From NCBI RefSeq assembly GCF_000143415.4, contig NW_003314288.1, positions 1,241,504 to 1,305,503 on the forward strand: a stretch of DNA of 64,000 nt, written 5' to 3'. Source of the DNA: Selaginella moellendorffii (taxonomy: Eukaryota > Streptophyta > Lycopodiopsida > Selaginellales > Selaginellaceae). The notes under the pieces are model-generated. The model saw only the letters and a program-made list of their open reading frames with translations, ran no database searches and was not told the DNA's origin. How positions within the stretch are numbered: position 1 is the stretch's first letter; each line of letters begins with the position of its first letter. Of the stretch, positions 43,759-55,068 are shown piece by piece. The position numbers were made by a program, and so were the translations under genes.

Positions 43759-44742
43759 ATGGCGTCCGTTGGAGCGCTTGGAATCGGGCTTAGCATTGTC
43801 TTTGGCGTCTTTCTTGTGCTGCTACTGGCGGAGCTCTACTATCTCCTCTTCTGGAAGCGCAGATCTCTCATTGCGAGCTCGCGCGTCACGAGCGCCAGCG
43901 TCGCGCCGAATGATCCTTCTCGACCAGAGGTGGTTATGGGGGAAGGAGGAGGAGGAGGAGGATCGACCGAGACGGCGTTCGTGGCCAAGATGTTCGAGAG
44001 CCGCGGGCTTGGATCGCAGATTGGGATGATGCTGGATGGGGGCGAGTGTGTTCTTGCGCCGCCCAGGCTGCTCTTCACGATCAAGGAGGAGGCGCGGGAG
44101 GATCTCGTGGACTCCGCCGAGGACGCGCTCAAATCCTCGTCCATCCGGCTCAAGCGCGGCTGTGCCGGGCACGTCGTGGTGGAGGTGATCCAGCCCGACG
44201 TTCCGGATGTCCGCGAGCGCGAGAGAGGGCTTCTCCACGTTTGCTCCTCGTCGTCGTGCGAGGAATCTGGGAGCTCCTCCTCGTCTGGGGCATCGGAAGA
44301 TCAGGACTTGGGCGATCATCGCCCAGCAGCGGCGGTGACAGAGATTTCTCTCGCGGTGGATCGTCCCCCACTCCCGGCAGCCGCGGTGGTGGATGTGATC
44401 GAGGAAGAGGAAGAGATGTCCTCCGCGACGCCATTCGTGACGCCGCCATCGTCTCCAGCATTCTCCACGCCGCCCTCGTCGCCCGATCGCCCCCAGATAT
44501 GGGCGAGGCCACCGCCACCACCGCGGCCGCCGCGATTGTCGTACGAATCGCCGCCATCGCCACCGCTGCTGCCAATGCCGGTGCCTGTGTCGAGCGACGC
44601 TCCTCCCGCGGCAATGACGCCATTGTCAGTGTCCTCTTCCTCGCCGGGCAGGAGGAGCAGCAGCAGAGCCACCGCCAGCGCTTGCAGCAGGGATTCCTTC
44701 TCGTCCGCCGCGGCGATGCGATCGTCCCGGCAATCCCCATGA
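43759..44742 (+). CDS. Plant single-pass membrane protein with proline/serine-rich tail
   Basis: 327 codons from the ATG at 43759, no intron. Residues about 4-30 form one hydrophobic helix (IGLSIVFGVFLVLLLAELYY) followed by the basic LFWKRR, so the chain is probably anchored with its tail in the cytosol. A compact segment follows (FVAKMFESRGLGSQIGMMLD, PRLLFTIKEEAREDLVDSAE), then a long disordered Ser/Pro-rich stretch (ATPFVTPPSSPAFSTPP, PPPPPRPPRLSYESPPSPP). Short plant-specific proteins with this hydrophobic start and a TPPSSP tail are known, but I assign no function. Other long frames on both strands are GC-rich shadows. Confidence 0.7.
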   Translation: MASVGALGIGLSIVFGVFLVLLLAELYYLLFWKRRSLIASSRVTSASVAPNDPSRPEVVMGEGGGGGGSTETAFVAKMFESRGLGSQIGMMLDGGECVLAPPRLLFTIKEEAREDLVDSAEDALKSSSIRLKRGCAGHVVVEVIQPDVPDVRERERGLLHVCSSSSCEESGSSSSSGASEDQDLGDHRPAAAVTEISLAVDRPPLPAAAVVDVIEEEEEMSSATPFVTPPSSPAFSTPPSSPDRPQIWARPPPPPRPPRLSYESPPSPPLLPMPVPVSSDAPPAAMTPLSVSSSSPGRRSSSRATASACSRDSFSSAAAMRSSRQSP

Positions 44743-45251
44743 GCGATCGATCGCCAGTGCCGGCCTGCTCGATCGATTCGATCGAGGGTAGGGAGGGATC
44801 GCTCCACACATCCATTACAACAGTGATCGATTTAGACGAGAAGGGAAGGAATGACCGATCTGGACGAGAAGGAGGAATCTCGGCGATTTGTTTGACGTGA
44901 TTGGTCTTGACAATGTTGGTTGTTTTTCTTCGCAAAAGGAGAAATAGCATAGCTACTCTACGAGGCGAGCGAGCTTTATAGTAGCTAGTGTACAGATTAC
45001 TACTAGTACTATACCTAGGAAAGACGCTCTTTACGTTAATTCCTCTCTTGTTCCCTGGGCACTCTCCCTCCCCTGGTTGATCCTCGCATAGGACAAAATC
45101 ATGTTGTCGCCTGTCCAGCTACAGTCAACTCTAGTCAGTCTTTAGTCAACTCTAGTAAACGATATCTCTAAAAATAACCGTTAGGAGTCAAGTCAATCAG
45201 TCCATATAAGTCAAATCTAGTCAATCCTACTAGTCAACGGACACTGAATGG
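44743..45251. other. Convergent intergenic region
   Basis: 3' flanks of two convergent genes. About 45115-45235 holds irregular copies of AGTCAACTCTAGTCA-like words. No gene was seen. Confidence 0.5.
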
Positions 45252-46754
45252 TCAACGCGCGAGCTTTCTAATGGACGAGACGGTTCCCACAATGCCCAGC
45301 ACCACACCGGCCACGCCGAATATCACAGTCAACGTGAGCTCGTGCCGGGGTGCCCCCCGGGCACCGAAGATCTTCACGAAAAAGATGGCTGGGAGGATGA
45401 CGCAGGTGGTAACGCTGATGCCCGACCCGATCAACGCTACCGTCGTCTCGAACGCCGGGACCGCCAGCGCCAGCAGCAGCACCACCGCCATGATCGCGCT
45501 CCTCACCGAGACGCTGCTCCAGCTCCGCCAGGCTCCGCCACCGCCACCGCCGCCGCCGGAGAGCGATGGTGGCGACGGAATGAGAGATTCCATGTGTACC
45601 GCCAGGGTATTGACGACGAGCGCGTACTTGGTGAGAGGGATGAGCACCATCAGGAACAGCACCAGCTTGGCCACCGCGAGCTCCTTGGGCAGGCTGAGAG
45701 TCACCTGGGACTGGATCGAGGAGCCAAACATGGTGGCGCCAGCGATCGCCACCACCGCGTAGATCAGCGTCGCGATGGAGAAGCTTAGAGCAGCCACCTG
45801 CGAGATGAGACGATCAAATGGTTCTTTAGAACTTTTCCCGATCAATGGAGAGCTTCTAAAGAGAAAGTTCGTCACCTTTGGGTACTGCGATGGATCTTTC
45901 ATGGAGCTGTAGATCCTGGGAAGGATCACGTGTCCCGAGTAGCAAAATGCGTAGAGGCCAGCGACTTCGGCGAGCTTTGTCGGATTCACGAGCGCGATCG
46001 AGTGGTGGAATCCAATCCCGTCGACTATCCCGGCCCAGAGAACTCCCAGGACGATGATCAAGTAAGTTGCGATTCCACCCAGCGAGACATACGAGAGCCA
46101 GCTCAAGTCTCTCACCCAGATGATCGGAAGAACCGCGAGCACGCCGGCGATGGGGAGGAACTGCGTAGGCGCGAGCTCCAGCCACGGGAGATGGACACCT
46201 GCGTGTGGGAAGATCCTGACTAAGTTGTCACGCAACGAGATTGTGAAGCCCACCAGCGTTCCCAGGATCTCCAAGTCAACGATCGCGGCGACGAAGATCC
46301 GCCCGGTTCTTCCGAACGCCAGAGCTCCGACTTGCTGGAAGGTGGATGTTCCAGGTTTGCTTCCAAGGCATCGGGCGAGGATGTAGGCCGTGTAGCAAAA
46401 GATTGCGCCGCACGAGAAGAGGACGATCAGGCCGAGCCATCCGCCATTGTGGAGAGAGTATGGACACGAGAGCATCCCCAGACCTGGAAGAAGCAAGCGA
46501 TTAATCGAAGAGAGACAGGAGAAATTCGAGAAGAGGAGGAGGAACTTTTGGAATTTCTCCGGGAAAAGGAAGAGCAGAGAGCAATCGAGAAGAGCTAGCA
46601 ATCGAGGAAGGAAGGAGCTATAATTACCAACGAGAGTTCCTACGTTGTTGAAAAGCGCTTGGAAGAAGGAGCTTCGTCCTTGTTCTTCTTGCAATTCATC
46701 GCCATGCTCGAGATCTTGCGGGACGAGGAGGCGCTCCTTCGACCCACATTCCAT
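45252..46754 (-). CDS. AVT1-like: AVT-type vacuolar amino-acid transporter (AAAP family)
   Basis: Exons on the minus strand: 46628-46754, 45876-46483, 45252-45797; 426 aa spliced. The acidic, hydrophilic N-terminus is followed by the family hallmark split by intron 1 (NNVGTLVG | LGMLSCPYSLHNGGWLGL) and about eleven hydrophobic helices, including YTAYILARCLGSKPGTSTFQ and GLYAFCYSGHVILPRIYSSM. Members are H+-coupled neutral amino-acid exchangers, mostly at the tonoplast. Both introns (144 and 78 nt) are multiples of three without stops, so unspliced RNA would give a 500-aa protein with 48 and 26 extra residues. The start is 83 bp from the TAF12 start on the other strand. Confidence 0.92.
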   Translation of the reverse strand: MECGSKERLLVPQDLEHGDELQEEQGRSSFFQALFNNVGTLVGNYSSFLPRLLALLDCSLLFLFPEKFQKFLLLFSNFSCLSSINRLLLPGLGMLSCPYSLHNGGWLGLIVLFSCGAIFCYTAYILARCLGSKPGTSTFQQVGALAFGRTGRIFVAAIVDLEILGTLVGFTISLRDNLVRIFPHAGVHLPWLELAPTQFLPIAGVLAVLPIIWVRDLSWLSYVSLGGIATYLIIVLGVLWAGIVDGIGFHHSIALVNPTKLAEVAGLYAFCYSGHVILPRIYSSMKDPSQYPKVTNFLFRSSPLIGKSSKEPFDRLISQVAALSFSIATLIYAVVAIAGATMFGSSIQSQVTLSLPKELAVAKLVLFLMVLIPLTKYALVVNTLAVHMESLIPSPPSLSGGGGGGGGAWRSWSSVSVRSAIMAVVLLLALAVPAFETTVALIGSGISVTTCVILPAIFFVKIFGARGAPRHELTLTVIFGVAGVVLGIVGTVSSIRKLAR

Positions 46755-46837
46755 AATTTCTCTTCTCAGAGCCTATGCCCTAATTCCATGGCAAAATATT
46801 TAGCTCTGGCCCCATTCTAGGGCTTGGCGAGGCGGAC

Positions 46838-48065
46838 ATGGCGAGCGCGCCCAGCGATGGAGCTCCTCCTCCCGCGACACAGCAATCCAGCGGCGGAATC
46901 CCATCATCCGCAGCTCCAGCAACGGTAGGATCGGCTGCCTCGGCGTCAGCGCCATCGCCGGCTGCCTCTGGATCAGGGCCGCCGCCTGGATCTCAGCTCC
47001 CAGTCGCGACGCAATCGGCCGTTCCGATCCCTCAGGCGGCCACAACAGTGGGGGGACTGGGATCGCCAGGATTGATGGCCGGGCAGCAGCAAAATCCCGC
47101 GGTGGGATCGCAGCCTCCAGGTCAGAATTTCTCGTCGCTCCAGCCCCAGCAGCAGCAGCAGCTCATCCAGAACGCGGTCTACCAGCAAAAGATGCGGCAG
47201 AGGGTGATGGTTCCACAGCAGCAGCAAGCTCCTCGCGGCGTGGCTGCTGGGAGGCCTTCCCAGGCGCCGGCGCCCACCAGCAACGTCTACTCGCAAGCGG
47301 TGTCGTCGCCCATCGGTGGTGGCGCCGCCGCCACCTCCATGCAGCAGCAGCTTGCGCAGAGGATAAGCTCGCAGCAAAGGCCGCAGCAGATGGCCGCGCA
47401 GAATGGGCAGACCATCCAGCAGCAGCAGCAAGCCAGCGCTCTCAGCGCCACCGCGATTCGATCTTCCATGTATCCCTCGCAGACCACCAACATGCAGCAG
47501 TACATGACGCAGCAGGGATTGCGGCATCCATCCATGCTCAATGGCCAGGCTTCAACAATGCAAGTAAGTTCTTCCATTTTTCTCTATTTAGTGTTCTTTC
47601 TTTCCTTTTTTTTTTCTCTTGTGTTTTTCCCGAATTCTCCCTCTGTTTTTTTTTTTCACTAGGTACTTTGGTAGTTCTTATTCTTTGCAAGTTTGTGATT
47701 CACTGCCTTAATATTGATCGTCCTGATTTGGAACTCTCTTATAGCAGGTGAGGCAAAAGCAAGCGCAAGCACAATTCCAGCCAGCAGGGATTCAGGGGCT
47801 GCACCAGATGATGAGTCCTCTCGGGAGACCCTCCGGAATGCTCCAAGCGCAACGAGCACAAGGCAACGTACGTGCGCAGCAGCAGCAGCAACAACAGCCA
47901 CAGCAGCAGCTAACTTCTCCTCAGGTAGATGCGAGTTTTTCCTTTACGGATGATAACACACATCTTTGTTTTGATCATGGTCTTCAGAGGTTGCAATCCG
48001 GCCAGGTTGCAAGAGCGCCATCTCCTGCACAGCTTGCTTATCAGATGCAAACGCCCCTGCAGCAG

Positions 48066-48106
<41 letters not shown>

Positions 48107-48951
48107 GCAGCAACCGTGGTCCAAACAGCTTTCCGCTGCGCAGTATCAGCACTTGAGGCCAGTCCAGCAATTATCTCCACAGCAGTTTCAACAGCAGCAG
48201 CAGCAATTAAGACAGCTCCAGAGGCCTCTAGTGTCCCCGGGTGCCAATTTTAATCCTCAGGCTGCTGGAACACCGGCGCCAGTTAACCAGCCACCGGAGC
48301 CGACCAACAGAATCCTGGGCAAGCGGAGCATTCAGGAGCTTGTCACGCAGGTACATGCAATGCTTTCTTCTCGCTTGTGACAAACCTTTTCATTCCGTTT
48401 CCTTTTCTTTCAGGTGGATGCCAAAGAGAAGCTTGAGCCGGAAGTGGAGGATGCTTTGCTGGAGATAGCCGACGATTTCATCGAAACGGTATACAGCAAT
48501 ACATTTTTGCTGGAAGCCTTCTAATCTTCCTCTTCCATTCGGTGGAATCAGGTGACGACGTTCGCCTGTGCTCTTGCAAAGCATAGAAAATCTACGGTTT
48601 TGGAAGCCAAGGACGTGCTTTTGCATCTAGGTACGGCCGAGCTCTCTCACAGGGAGTAACTTTAACTCTGGATTTGCAGAGAGGAACTGGCGAATCACAC
48701 TTCCGGGCTTTGGTGGCGAAGAGTACAGAACGTACAAGAAACCCGTAAGCGCAATCTTCGTTTTTTCAGTGTATTAACAAGATGGAGATTTGCAGGTAGC
48801 TAGCGACGTCCACAAACAGCGCTTGGCAGTGATCAAGAAGTCACAAGCGGCCTCACCAGCAGAACCAAAAGCCGCCATCGGCAGTCCTCCAGGAATGAAA
48901 CTGCCTGCTGCGTCGCCAATCCAGTCTCCTCCTGGATCCAGAATGGGATAG
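46838..48951 (+). CDS. TAF12: TFIID subunit TAF12 (histone-fold), Q-rich N-terminus
   Basis: Seven exons: 46838-47563, 47748-47924, 47988-48350, 48414-48488, 48552-48630, 48680-48744, 48796-48951; 546 aa. Residues 1 to about 410 are Gln/Ala/Ser/Pro-rich with CAG runs (for example 48058-48110). The histone fold starts [20 protein letters not shown] and continues [40 protein letters not shown] and [23 protein letters not shown]12 pairs with TAF4 in TFIID and also sits in SAGA-type complexes in the nucleus. Intron 2 (47925-47987, 63 nt) is in frame and stop-free. An alternative acceptor three bases upstream of exon 2 would add one Gln. Confidence 0.94.
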
Positions 48952-49105
48952 ACACCCAAATTTTTCCTTCTCCTGTAAACTAACACAGTGATCTGTATAG
49001 AGAACTCCCGCCGGGACGATTGTGATGGAAGTTCTTTGCCGGGAACGATGTAAATCCCCTGAGCCTGAGGCAGTTAAGAGGCTGATAGAAAAAGCTTCCC
49101 GCAAG

Positions 49106-49908
49106 CTAGTCTCGTCGCTGGGAGAAAACCTTTGGTTTGAGCTTGTGAACTAGTAGCGGTACGATGAAAGCTGCCACGAACGCTGCGAGGAACGGATCTT
49201 AGCAAAGAATAAAAGGTAAGCTTGCCGAGAACCTATGTATGTGACTGTGGCTCCCGAGGCTGCTCTTCCAACAGCAGCTGCCAAGTACAAGAAAACCACA
49301 ACCTGGGATCATAGAGATCAATGAGATGTTGTCAAGGCAAAGGCAATGGCAAGAAACAAATACGATCATAGAGGTCACGGAGACGGGTTGTCAAGCAAAA
49401 GAGAAGGAAGAAGTACCTTGAAGAAAAGCTTGTAATCGGAGCCACTAGCTGCCACTCGGAGGACTCCCTCAGTAGCGCCAACCGTATTGGCAATGCATGC
49501 CGCGATGGAGGTTGCACACTCTTGCGAGACTTGCCACTCGAGAGGATCGACCGGGACCCTGGAAGAGAAAACGATGAGTTCTTCAAGCTCTAAGAAAAGG
49601 AGACAAACAATCGTGCGAGGAGTAGCCAAAGTGATTTGTATCATCGCAAAGAAAAATTACGCGATGTTGAAATTCCGGAACGCCAGGCCCAGAATCGCGA
49701 GCGACGAGACCAGAACGATGACAACGTCGCAGGCCAGCGACACGAGGCTGCAATTCCTGGCCGTGCAGTGGTAATACAGGAGGCTGCCGCAAGCGAGCAC
49801 CAGCGCCGATAACCCTGGCCTCTTCCACAGCAGCAGCGATCGCAATGGTGAAATCTCCGCCATGGCGCTGGCGCTGGCGCCGCCGCCGGCGCCGCCGCAT
49901 TCGTTCAT
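49106..49908 (-). CDS. Reticulon-like ER membrane protein (short RTNLB type), 178 aa
   Basis: Exons (minus): 49661-49908, 49417-49558, 49233-49302, 49106-49182. The start is MNECGGAGGGASAS; a second ATG at 49863 (MAEISPLRSLLLWK) is also possible. The reticulon homology domain has SLLLWKRPGLSALVLACGSL, CDVVIVLVSSLAILGLAFRN, then VPVDPLEWQVSQECATSIAA, FFKVVVVFLYLAAAVGRAAS and FVAAFIVPLLVHKLKPK. Reticulons wedge into and tubulate the ER. It resembles the short plant RTNLB22/23 group. For intron 3, an acceptor at 49183 gives a 50-nt intron; an AG fifteen bases upstream would give 35 nt and insert DPFLA. Confidence 0.78.
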
Positions 49909-49968
49909 CCGCCCCGGATCCACAAACCCTAACAATCCATCCCCACGCGCAAGAACAAGGAAGAAGAT

Positions 49969-51984
49969 TTAAAGCGCCAGCTCCTGTTCATCCGAGAGCA
50001 TATTCGAGAGGAGAATGTAGGGAGATTCCACGTCCGTACATGGCTGGCCGAGCGCCATGGCGGCCACGCGGTTGGCCCGTACGACGTCCATATGAACCCT
50101 ACACGCGCCCAGGATCATCGTCCACGCCACCTCCACCGGCTCGTAGGGCATGGCGGCGATGAGCTCCTCCGCGCGATCGATCTTCCCAGCGCGCGCCAGG
50201 AGATCCACCATGCATCGAAAGTGCTCGTCGCTTGGATCCACGCCGTGATCGCCGATCATCGAGTGGAAATTCTCGCGCGCCTCGCGGAGGCGGCCCTGGT
50301 GGCTGCACGAGTAGAAGAGGCACTGGAAGCTCACCTGGGAGAGCGCTATGGCGTCCAAGGCGGCGGCGCGGAGGATCTCCACGGCGGCGGCGTGGCGGCC
50401 GTGGTGCGCGTAAGCTCCCGCCATGGCGTTCCAGCACACCACGTCCTTGCGCGGGATGGCCGCGAAGATCTCGCTCGCGACCGCGAGGCTCCCGCATTTG
50501 CCGTAGAGATTGACAAGCACGGATCCAAGCACCGCGTCCGGACTGATCCCCAGCGCCGCGATCATCTCCTGGTGGATGTGCGCGCCCTCCTTGATCGATC
50601 CCAGGCTCGCGCACGCGTCCAGCGCGCTGATCAGCGCGACGCGATTGAGATCCAGGCCCTCGAGCCGCGTGTGGCGAAAGAGATCCAGCGCTTCTCTTCC
50701 CCGCCCCCTCTCCGTGAGCGCTGTGATCATCACTGTCCACGAGAACATGTCCCGCGACTCCATCCGCGAGAAGATCTCCGCCGCCTCGTCGATCCACCCG
50801 GCGTTGAGATACATCTTCACGATCGAGGTCTGGAGCACCACTCCCAGCGGTGATCCCGCCGCCGCGAGCTCCAGATAGATCGCGCGGCCGCGCTCCAGCG
50901 TGGCGCGGTCGTGGAGCGAGCTAAGAACCCTAGCGAAGCTCCCTTCGTCGGGAACGATCTCGCGTGCGCGCATTTGCTGGATCAGCTCCAGCGCGCGATC
51001 GCCGCGGCCGGTCTGGGCGTAGACCGTGATCATCGCGTTGTAGAGACCGAGATCGGGGCGATCGATCGTCTGGAAGGCGCGCTCGGCATCGCCCAAGCTA
51101 CCGCATCGCCCATACATGGCCACGATCTCGGCGCCAGTGGCGGGATCGATCGCTCCAGCGGCGAATTCGAGGATCTGGGCGTGCGCGATCCTGCCCTGGG
51201 CGAGATCGCCAGCGCCGGAGCACGCATCTAGCACCGAGCTAAACGTGATATCGTTTGGCATGACTCCTTCGAGCGCCATAGCCCGGAAGAGCCCTAGCGC
51301 GCGGGCGTGATCCCCGCGCTGGACGAACCCCGCGATGAGCGACGTCCACGCGATCACGCCGCGATCGAGCATGGCATCGAAGACCTCCATCGCGTCGCCG
51401 AGGCTGCCGCATCGCGCGTACATGTTGACGAGGCTGTTCTCCACCACGGCGTTGATCCGGAGGCCCTGGTGGACGATCCTGGCGTGCATCCATCGCCCCA
51501 GCGCGAGGTCTCGCGAGCTCGCGGCGATGCCGATCACCGCCGCGCAGGTGAAGATCGTGGGCTTGATCCCTTGCAGCTCCATCTTCCGGAAGAAGAACAG
51601 TGCCTCGAGAAAATGCCCATTCTGGGCAAATGCTACCACGAGAATCGTCCACGAGAAAGCGTTTGGATTGGCAATGGATTGGAACGCCGCCATCGCTCGC
51701 GAGAGATCCCCGAGCTTGCCATACATTTCTATGGTAAGATTTGTGAGAAGTCTCTCGCGGCCGAGGCCGATCGCGAGGATGCGCTGGTGGAGGAGATTGG
51801 CATCGTGGGCATTTGTGTTGGTGCCGCATTCCCGGATCGCGCTGGCCAGGAGATCGCAGCGCTCGTCGTGATCTTGCGCTGCCTCTGCACGATCGAGCAG
51901 GCCCTGGACGAGGGCGCTTCGCAGAGATGAGTAGCTCCGAGTGACCGATGGGAAGATCCAATTCTTCTTTCGTCCCAAGATCAT
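49969..51984 (-). CDS. PLS-class pentatricopeptide-repeat protein, 671 aa
   Basis: A single exon from the ATG at 51982-51984 (MILGRKKNWIFPSVTRSYSS), a basic, Ser/Arg-containing start that fits a mitochondrial or plastid leader. PPR repeats follow: LTIEMYGKLGDLSRAMAAFQ, NSLVNMYARCGSLGDAMEVF, VIAWTSLIAGFVQRGDHARA, VLVNLYGKCGSLAVASEIFA. The E-type end is HFRCMVDLLARAGKIDRAEE, EVAWTMILGACRVHMD and SPYILLSNMLSDEQELAL, without a DYW domain. Its role is presumably site-specific organellar RNA metabolism. It lies 61 bp upstream of, and in the same direction as, the reticulon-like gene. Codon use is GC-rich compared with the PPR at 37-40 kb. Confidence 0.93.
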   Translation of the reverse strand: MILGRKKNWIFPSVTRSYSSLRSALVQGLLDRAEAAQDHDERCDLLASAIRECGTNTNAHDANLLHQRILAIGLGRERLLTNLTIEMYGKLGDLSRAMAAFQSIANPNAFSWTILVVAFAQNGHFLEALFFFRKMELQGIKPTIFTCAAVIGIAASSRDLALGRWMHARIVHQGLRINAVVENSLVNMYARCGSLGDAMEVFDAMLDRGVIAWTSLIAGFVQRGDHARALGLFRAMALEGVMPNDITFSSVLDACSGAGDLAQGRIAHAQILEFAAGAIDPATGAEIVAMYGRCGSLGDAERAFQTIDRPDLGLYNAMITVYAQTGRGDRALELIQQMRAREIVPDEGSFARVLSSLHDRATLERGRAIYLELAAAGSPLGVVLQTSIVKMYLNAGWIDEAAEIFSRMESRDMFSWTVMITALTERGRGREALDLFRHTRLEGLDLNRVALISALDACASLGSIKEGAHIHQEMIAALGISPDAVLGSVLVNLYGKCGSLAVASEIFAAIPRKDVVCWNAMAGAYAHHGRHAAAVEILRAAALDAIALSQVSFQCLFYSCSHQGRLREARENFHSMIGDHGVDPSDEHFRCMVDLLARAGKIDRAEELIAAMPYEPVEVAWTMILGACRVHMDVVRANRVAAMALGQPCTDVESPYILLSNMLSDEQELAL

Positions 51985-52136
51985 CAAGCTATGGGTCTTG
52001 CGATGATAGTGCCAAGTTTCCAGGAAATTTTTCTTTCTTCTTAGCTCCTCTCAAGTAAAATTTCTTGCCAAATTCTCGGCACTGAGATCTAAATCATGTG
52101 TAGGCTACTCTCTTTCGCGATTCTCTTACCACCATT

Positions 52137-53491
52137 CTATACATTCTCCTCCGCGGCGTTCGCGTTATCGTTCTCCCTGGGATTATCGTTTAGCCTCTCT
52201 TCCAGCGCTCGAGCCCCGCGTTCCCTGTATGAAATGAACTTCCTGAGAACTCCACCACTATGAGAAATCTGATTTACCTTCGTCTTGAGGCTTCGATCGG
52301 ATCCGATCCAGGTAGAGGTCCACTGCCATCCCCACGATCGTCTTCCAAGTTTGCAGTGCTTTGATTCCTACGCCCGCAACAAAGTTTGTCGCAAAACGTC
52401 GCAACTGGATGCACGACTGGCCTGATGGAAAATCAAAACCAGAAGTGAATGAAAGATGGGTTGCGTGATTCTCAGTTACCTCATGAACTGCGGGAAGAAA
52501 GTCGAGAACGCGAACTCGTCGCTGGAGTCGCCTTTCACGTTCTTGGCCTCGGGTTTGGTTTGATGGTATCGCAAGTAAATCCAGCTGATATAAGTTCCAG
52601 GAATGATGTAAGGGGCAGCGAGGAACGCATCCGGGACGACCAAGTAGAGTACTGCAAAGAATGCGACGAGCAAGGATGGAAACCACTGCACAAAAGCCAG
52701 ACAGACGTTTCAACTTCTATAGTTCTAGAAGATATTCAGAGAACACCTTTGCACGTAGCTTGATTTTTGGGAGCTCGTAATCGGGCATAAGTTGCTTCAC
52801 CGCAACGAGAAACCCTGCAAGCACTCCAGAGAATCCAGAGATTGGCACATACCTGAAAGGAAAGACGACGACTCAAAACCGGAGAGAAAAGAAAGAACAA
52901 AAACTCACAAGTATTTCCCCTGGCTCGTAACGTAGTACAAGAACACCGAGAGGGCAAAAGTGGTGATCGTAGTGAAGAAATTGACAAGGATGATGAACAG
53001 GGACATTCCTCTCGAAGTCCATATAGGTTCCAGCAATTTCCCGAAGAAGACGATCCCAAGAACACTAGAAACAAGCTGCAATGATCCAAGGTAGAAGCCA
53101 GTGTCAGTGACTGGAATCGACGAAAAGTCCTAGCACTGTGCTTACTTACACCCAGAAAAGTGTGCTCGAAGTAACCGGCAGTGACAACATTCCACGCGAA
53201 TGGTATAGTTCTGGCGAATGGATCCCAGACCGTCAGCACGAAAGAAGCAAAGCAAGATAGAATTCCTCACCTCCCGGGAACCAATGCGAGGTACTCCACA
53301 GTCCAGGGAAGAACAAGCGCTAGAACATACCCCGTCGCAAATACCAGCGCCAGGCCTTTGGACAGGCGCGTGGATCCAAACAGCGACCAAGCTCCCTGGA
53401 TGCAAATTACGCAAATGCTGCTATAGATCTAGCGAAAAATGCGAGAGATCGAGAGATATTTCTTCCTTACATCGCCAGACGCTAGCGCCAT
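52137..53491 (-). CDS. TMEM115-like rhomboid-superfamily membrane protein, 305 aa
   Basis: Eight exons (minus): 53471-53491, 53271-53395, 53150-53210, 52909-53075, 52747-52852, 52480-52685, 52278-52421, 52137-52224. The protein starts MALASGD and has hydrophobic helices around GLALVFATGYVLALVLPWTV, FAWNVVTAGYFEHTFLG, LVSSVLGIVFFGKLLEPIW, FALSVFLYYV, VPISGFSGVLAGFLVAVKQL and WFPSLLVAFFAVLYLVVPDA. This layout, with ISGFSGVLAG where active rhomboids carry GxSx, matches the catalytically dead TMEM115/DUF1751 family of Golgi membrane proteins linked to retrograde traffic. The charged C-terminal tail is cytosolic by family analogy. The start is 98 bp from the CNOT9 start. Confidence 0.88.
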
Positions 53492-53589
53492 CGCTGTCTC
53501 GCAGCCCGGGAGCCCTAAGATGAGAATGGGCCATGGCCTAAATTTTTTCAAGTAGTAGACAACTTGGACACTCTCCAAGGGTTTGTGTT

Positions 53590-55068
53590 ATGCTGGGAGG
53601 AAACGCTGGAGTAGGGTTTGGGGAGATGGCCGCGAATGCGATGCTGGACAGGCGGCGCGAGATGGCCACCGCCGAGCAGCTAGTGCTGGAGCTCATCGTC
53701 CCGGAGCAGCGGGAGAACGCGCTCCTGGATTTGTCCAAGGTAAGATTGGATTGCGCCGGCATTCTTCTCCTCCGGGATTCTGAGCTCCATGGCTTGTTGC
53801 AGAAGAGGGAATCCTTCCAGGAGCTCGCTCCGATGCTGTGGTACTCGTGCGGGACAATCGCGGGGCTCTTGCAGGTGTGGTTTTGTGTTTTTTTTTTTTT
53901 TCTTCTACTTCTTCTAGTTTGTAAGCTCTTAGAACACTACCTACAGGAGATTGTATCTATTTATCCAATGCTTTCGCCTCCAACCTTGACGGCTGGTGCT
54001 TCGAATCGCGTTTGCAACGCTCTGGCTCTTCTCCAGGTCTGTGCTCTTGTTTTTCTCTTCACTTCGGTGACAATGTATCAATCCTCACGACCATGTTTTG
54101 TGTCCAGTGCGTGGCTTCGCATCCGGAAACGCGGACCCTCTTTCTCAACGGTGAGACCCAAACAACTTTTCGATCGTGTTCTTCGTCTCGTGACTTTGGT
54201 GCGGTCGTTGTTTGCAGCACATATTCCATTGTATTTGTATCCTTTCTTGAACACCGTCAGCAAGTCGCGACCATTTGAGTACTTGCGTCTCACTAGCCTT
54301 GGCGTTATCGGTGCTTTAGTAAAGGTAAGCAAGCGACTCTTCTAAAGTGGTTCTTTTCGTGCGATGGATGACACACGAACCTCTTGCAGGTTGATGATAC
54401 TGACGTGATCAACTTCCTGCTGTCGACTGAAATCATCCCACTTTGCCTGCGTACTATGGAGATGGGCAGCGAGCTCTCCAAGACGGTTCTCTCTCTTTTT
54501 TAAAAAAGTTTTCTCCTGCTACTCCAGCACTGAAATGTTGCTCCGTCACTGCAGGTCGCGACTTTCATCGTCCAGAAGATTCTGCTGGATGATGTAGGGC
54601 TCGCATACATTTGTGCAACGGCCGAGAGATTCTTCGCCGTGAGTGCAGTTTTAGGAAACATGGTACAGGCTCTTGCAGAAACACCGTCGTCTCGCCTGCT
54701 CAAGCACATCATACGTTGCTATCTCCGTCTATCAGACAATCCCAGGTACCTCTTTTGCCCTGGATTTGGATTTGACGTTTTGTAACCTCTCGCGTTGGCC
54801 GGCACAGGGCTTGTGAGGCGTTAAAGACGTGCCTTCCAGAGTATCTCCGCGACAACACCTTCAGCAATTGCTTACGGGTAAGCAAGAGCTTTGAGACTTT
54901 TCGTTTCGAGCGTAAGATCAAGTTTTCTTCCAGGAGGATGCTGGAACTCGGCGATGGTTGACACAACTCCTGATCAACGTCGGGGTTGCTCCTCTCCATC
55001 CCCAGCGAGTTCCCGGGGGCATCCCAGGCGCCCCTTTGAGTGCCATGGAGCAGCTACTAACCGGGTAA
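53590..55068 (+). CDS. CNOT9: CCR4-NOT complex subunit CNOT9 (RCD1/CAF40)
   Basis: Nine exons: 53590-53739, 53803-53874, 53947-54036, 54108-54150, 54218-54324, 54390-54485, 54555-54745, 54808-54877, 54934-55068; 317 aa. Armadillo-like helices give the near-invariant family sequence: [104 protein letters not shown]9 docks on NOT1 and recruits decay factors for mRNA deadenylation. The short N-terminus and the C-terminus after [20 protein letters not shown] fit normal length. Introns are 58-73 nt GT-AG. Confidence 0.95.

Noticed and set aside
44046-44950. Frames of 266-284 codons on both strands overlapping the single-pass membrane protein gene
   Set aside because: GC-rich antisense or alternative frames of Ser/Arg/Ala type; the frame at 43759 has a clear membrane helix and conserved-looking core.
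47910-48180. Leucine- and valine/alanine-only minus-strand peptides
   Set aside because: Antisense readings of the CAG/CAA repeats in the TAF12 gene.
49198-49232. 35-nt intron in the reticulon-like gene
   Set aside because: A downstream AG gives a 50-nt intron in the same frame, closer to the other introns here; the short form is kept only as an alternative.
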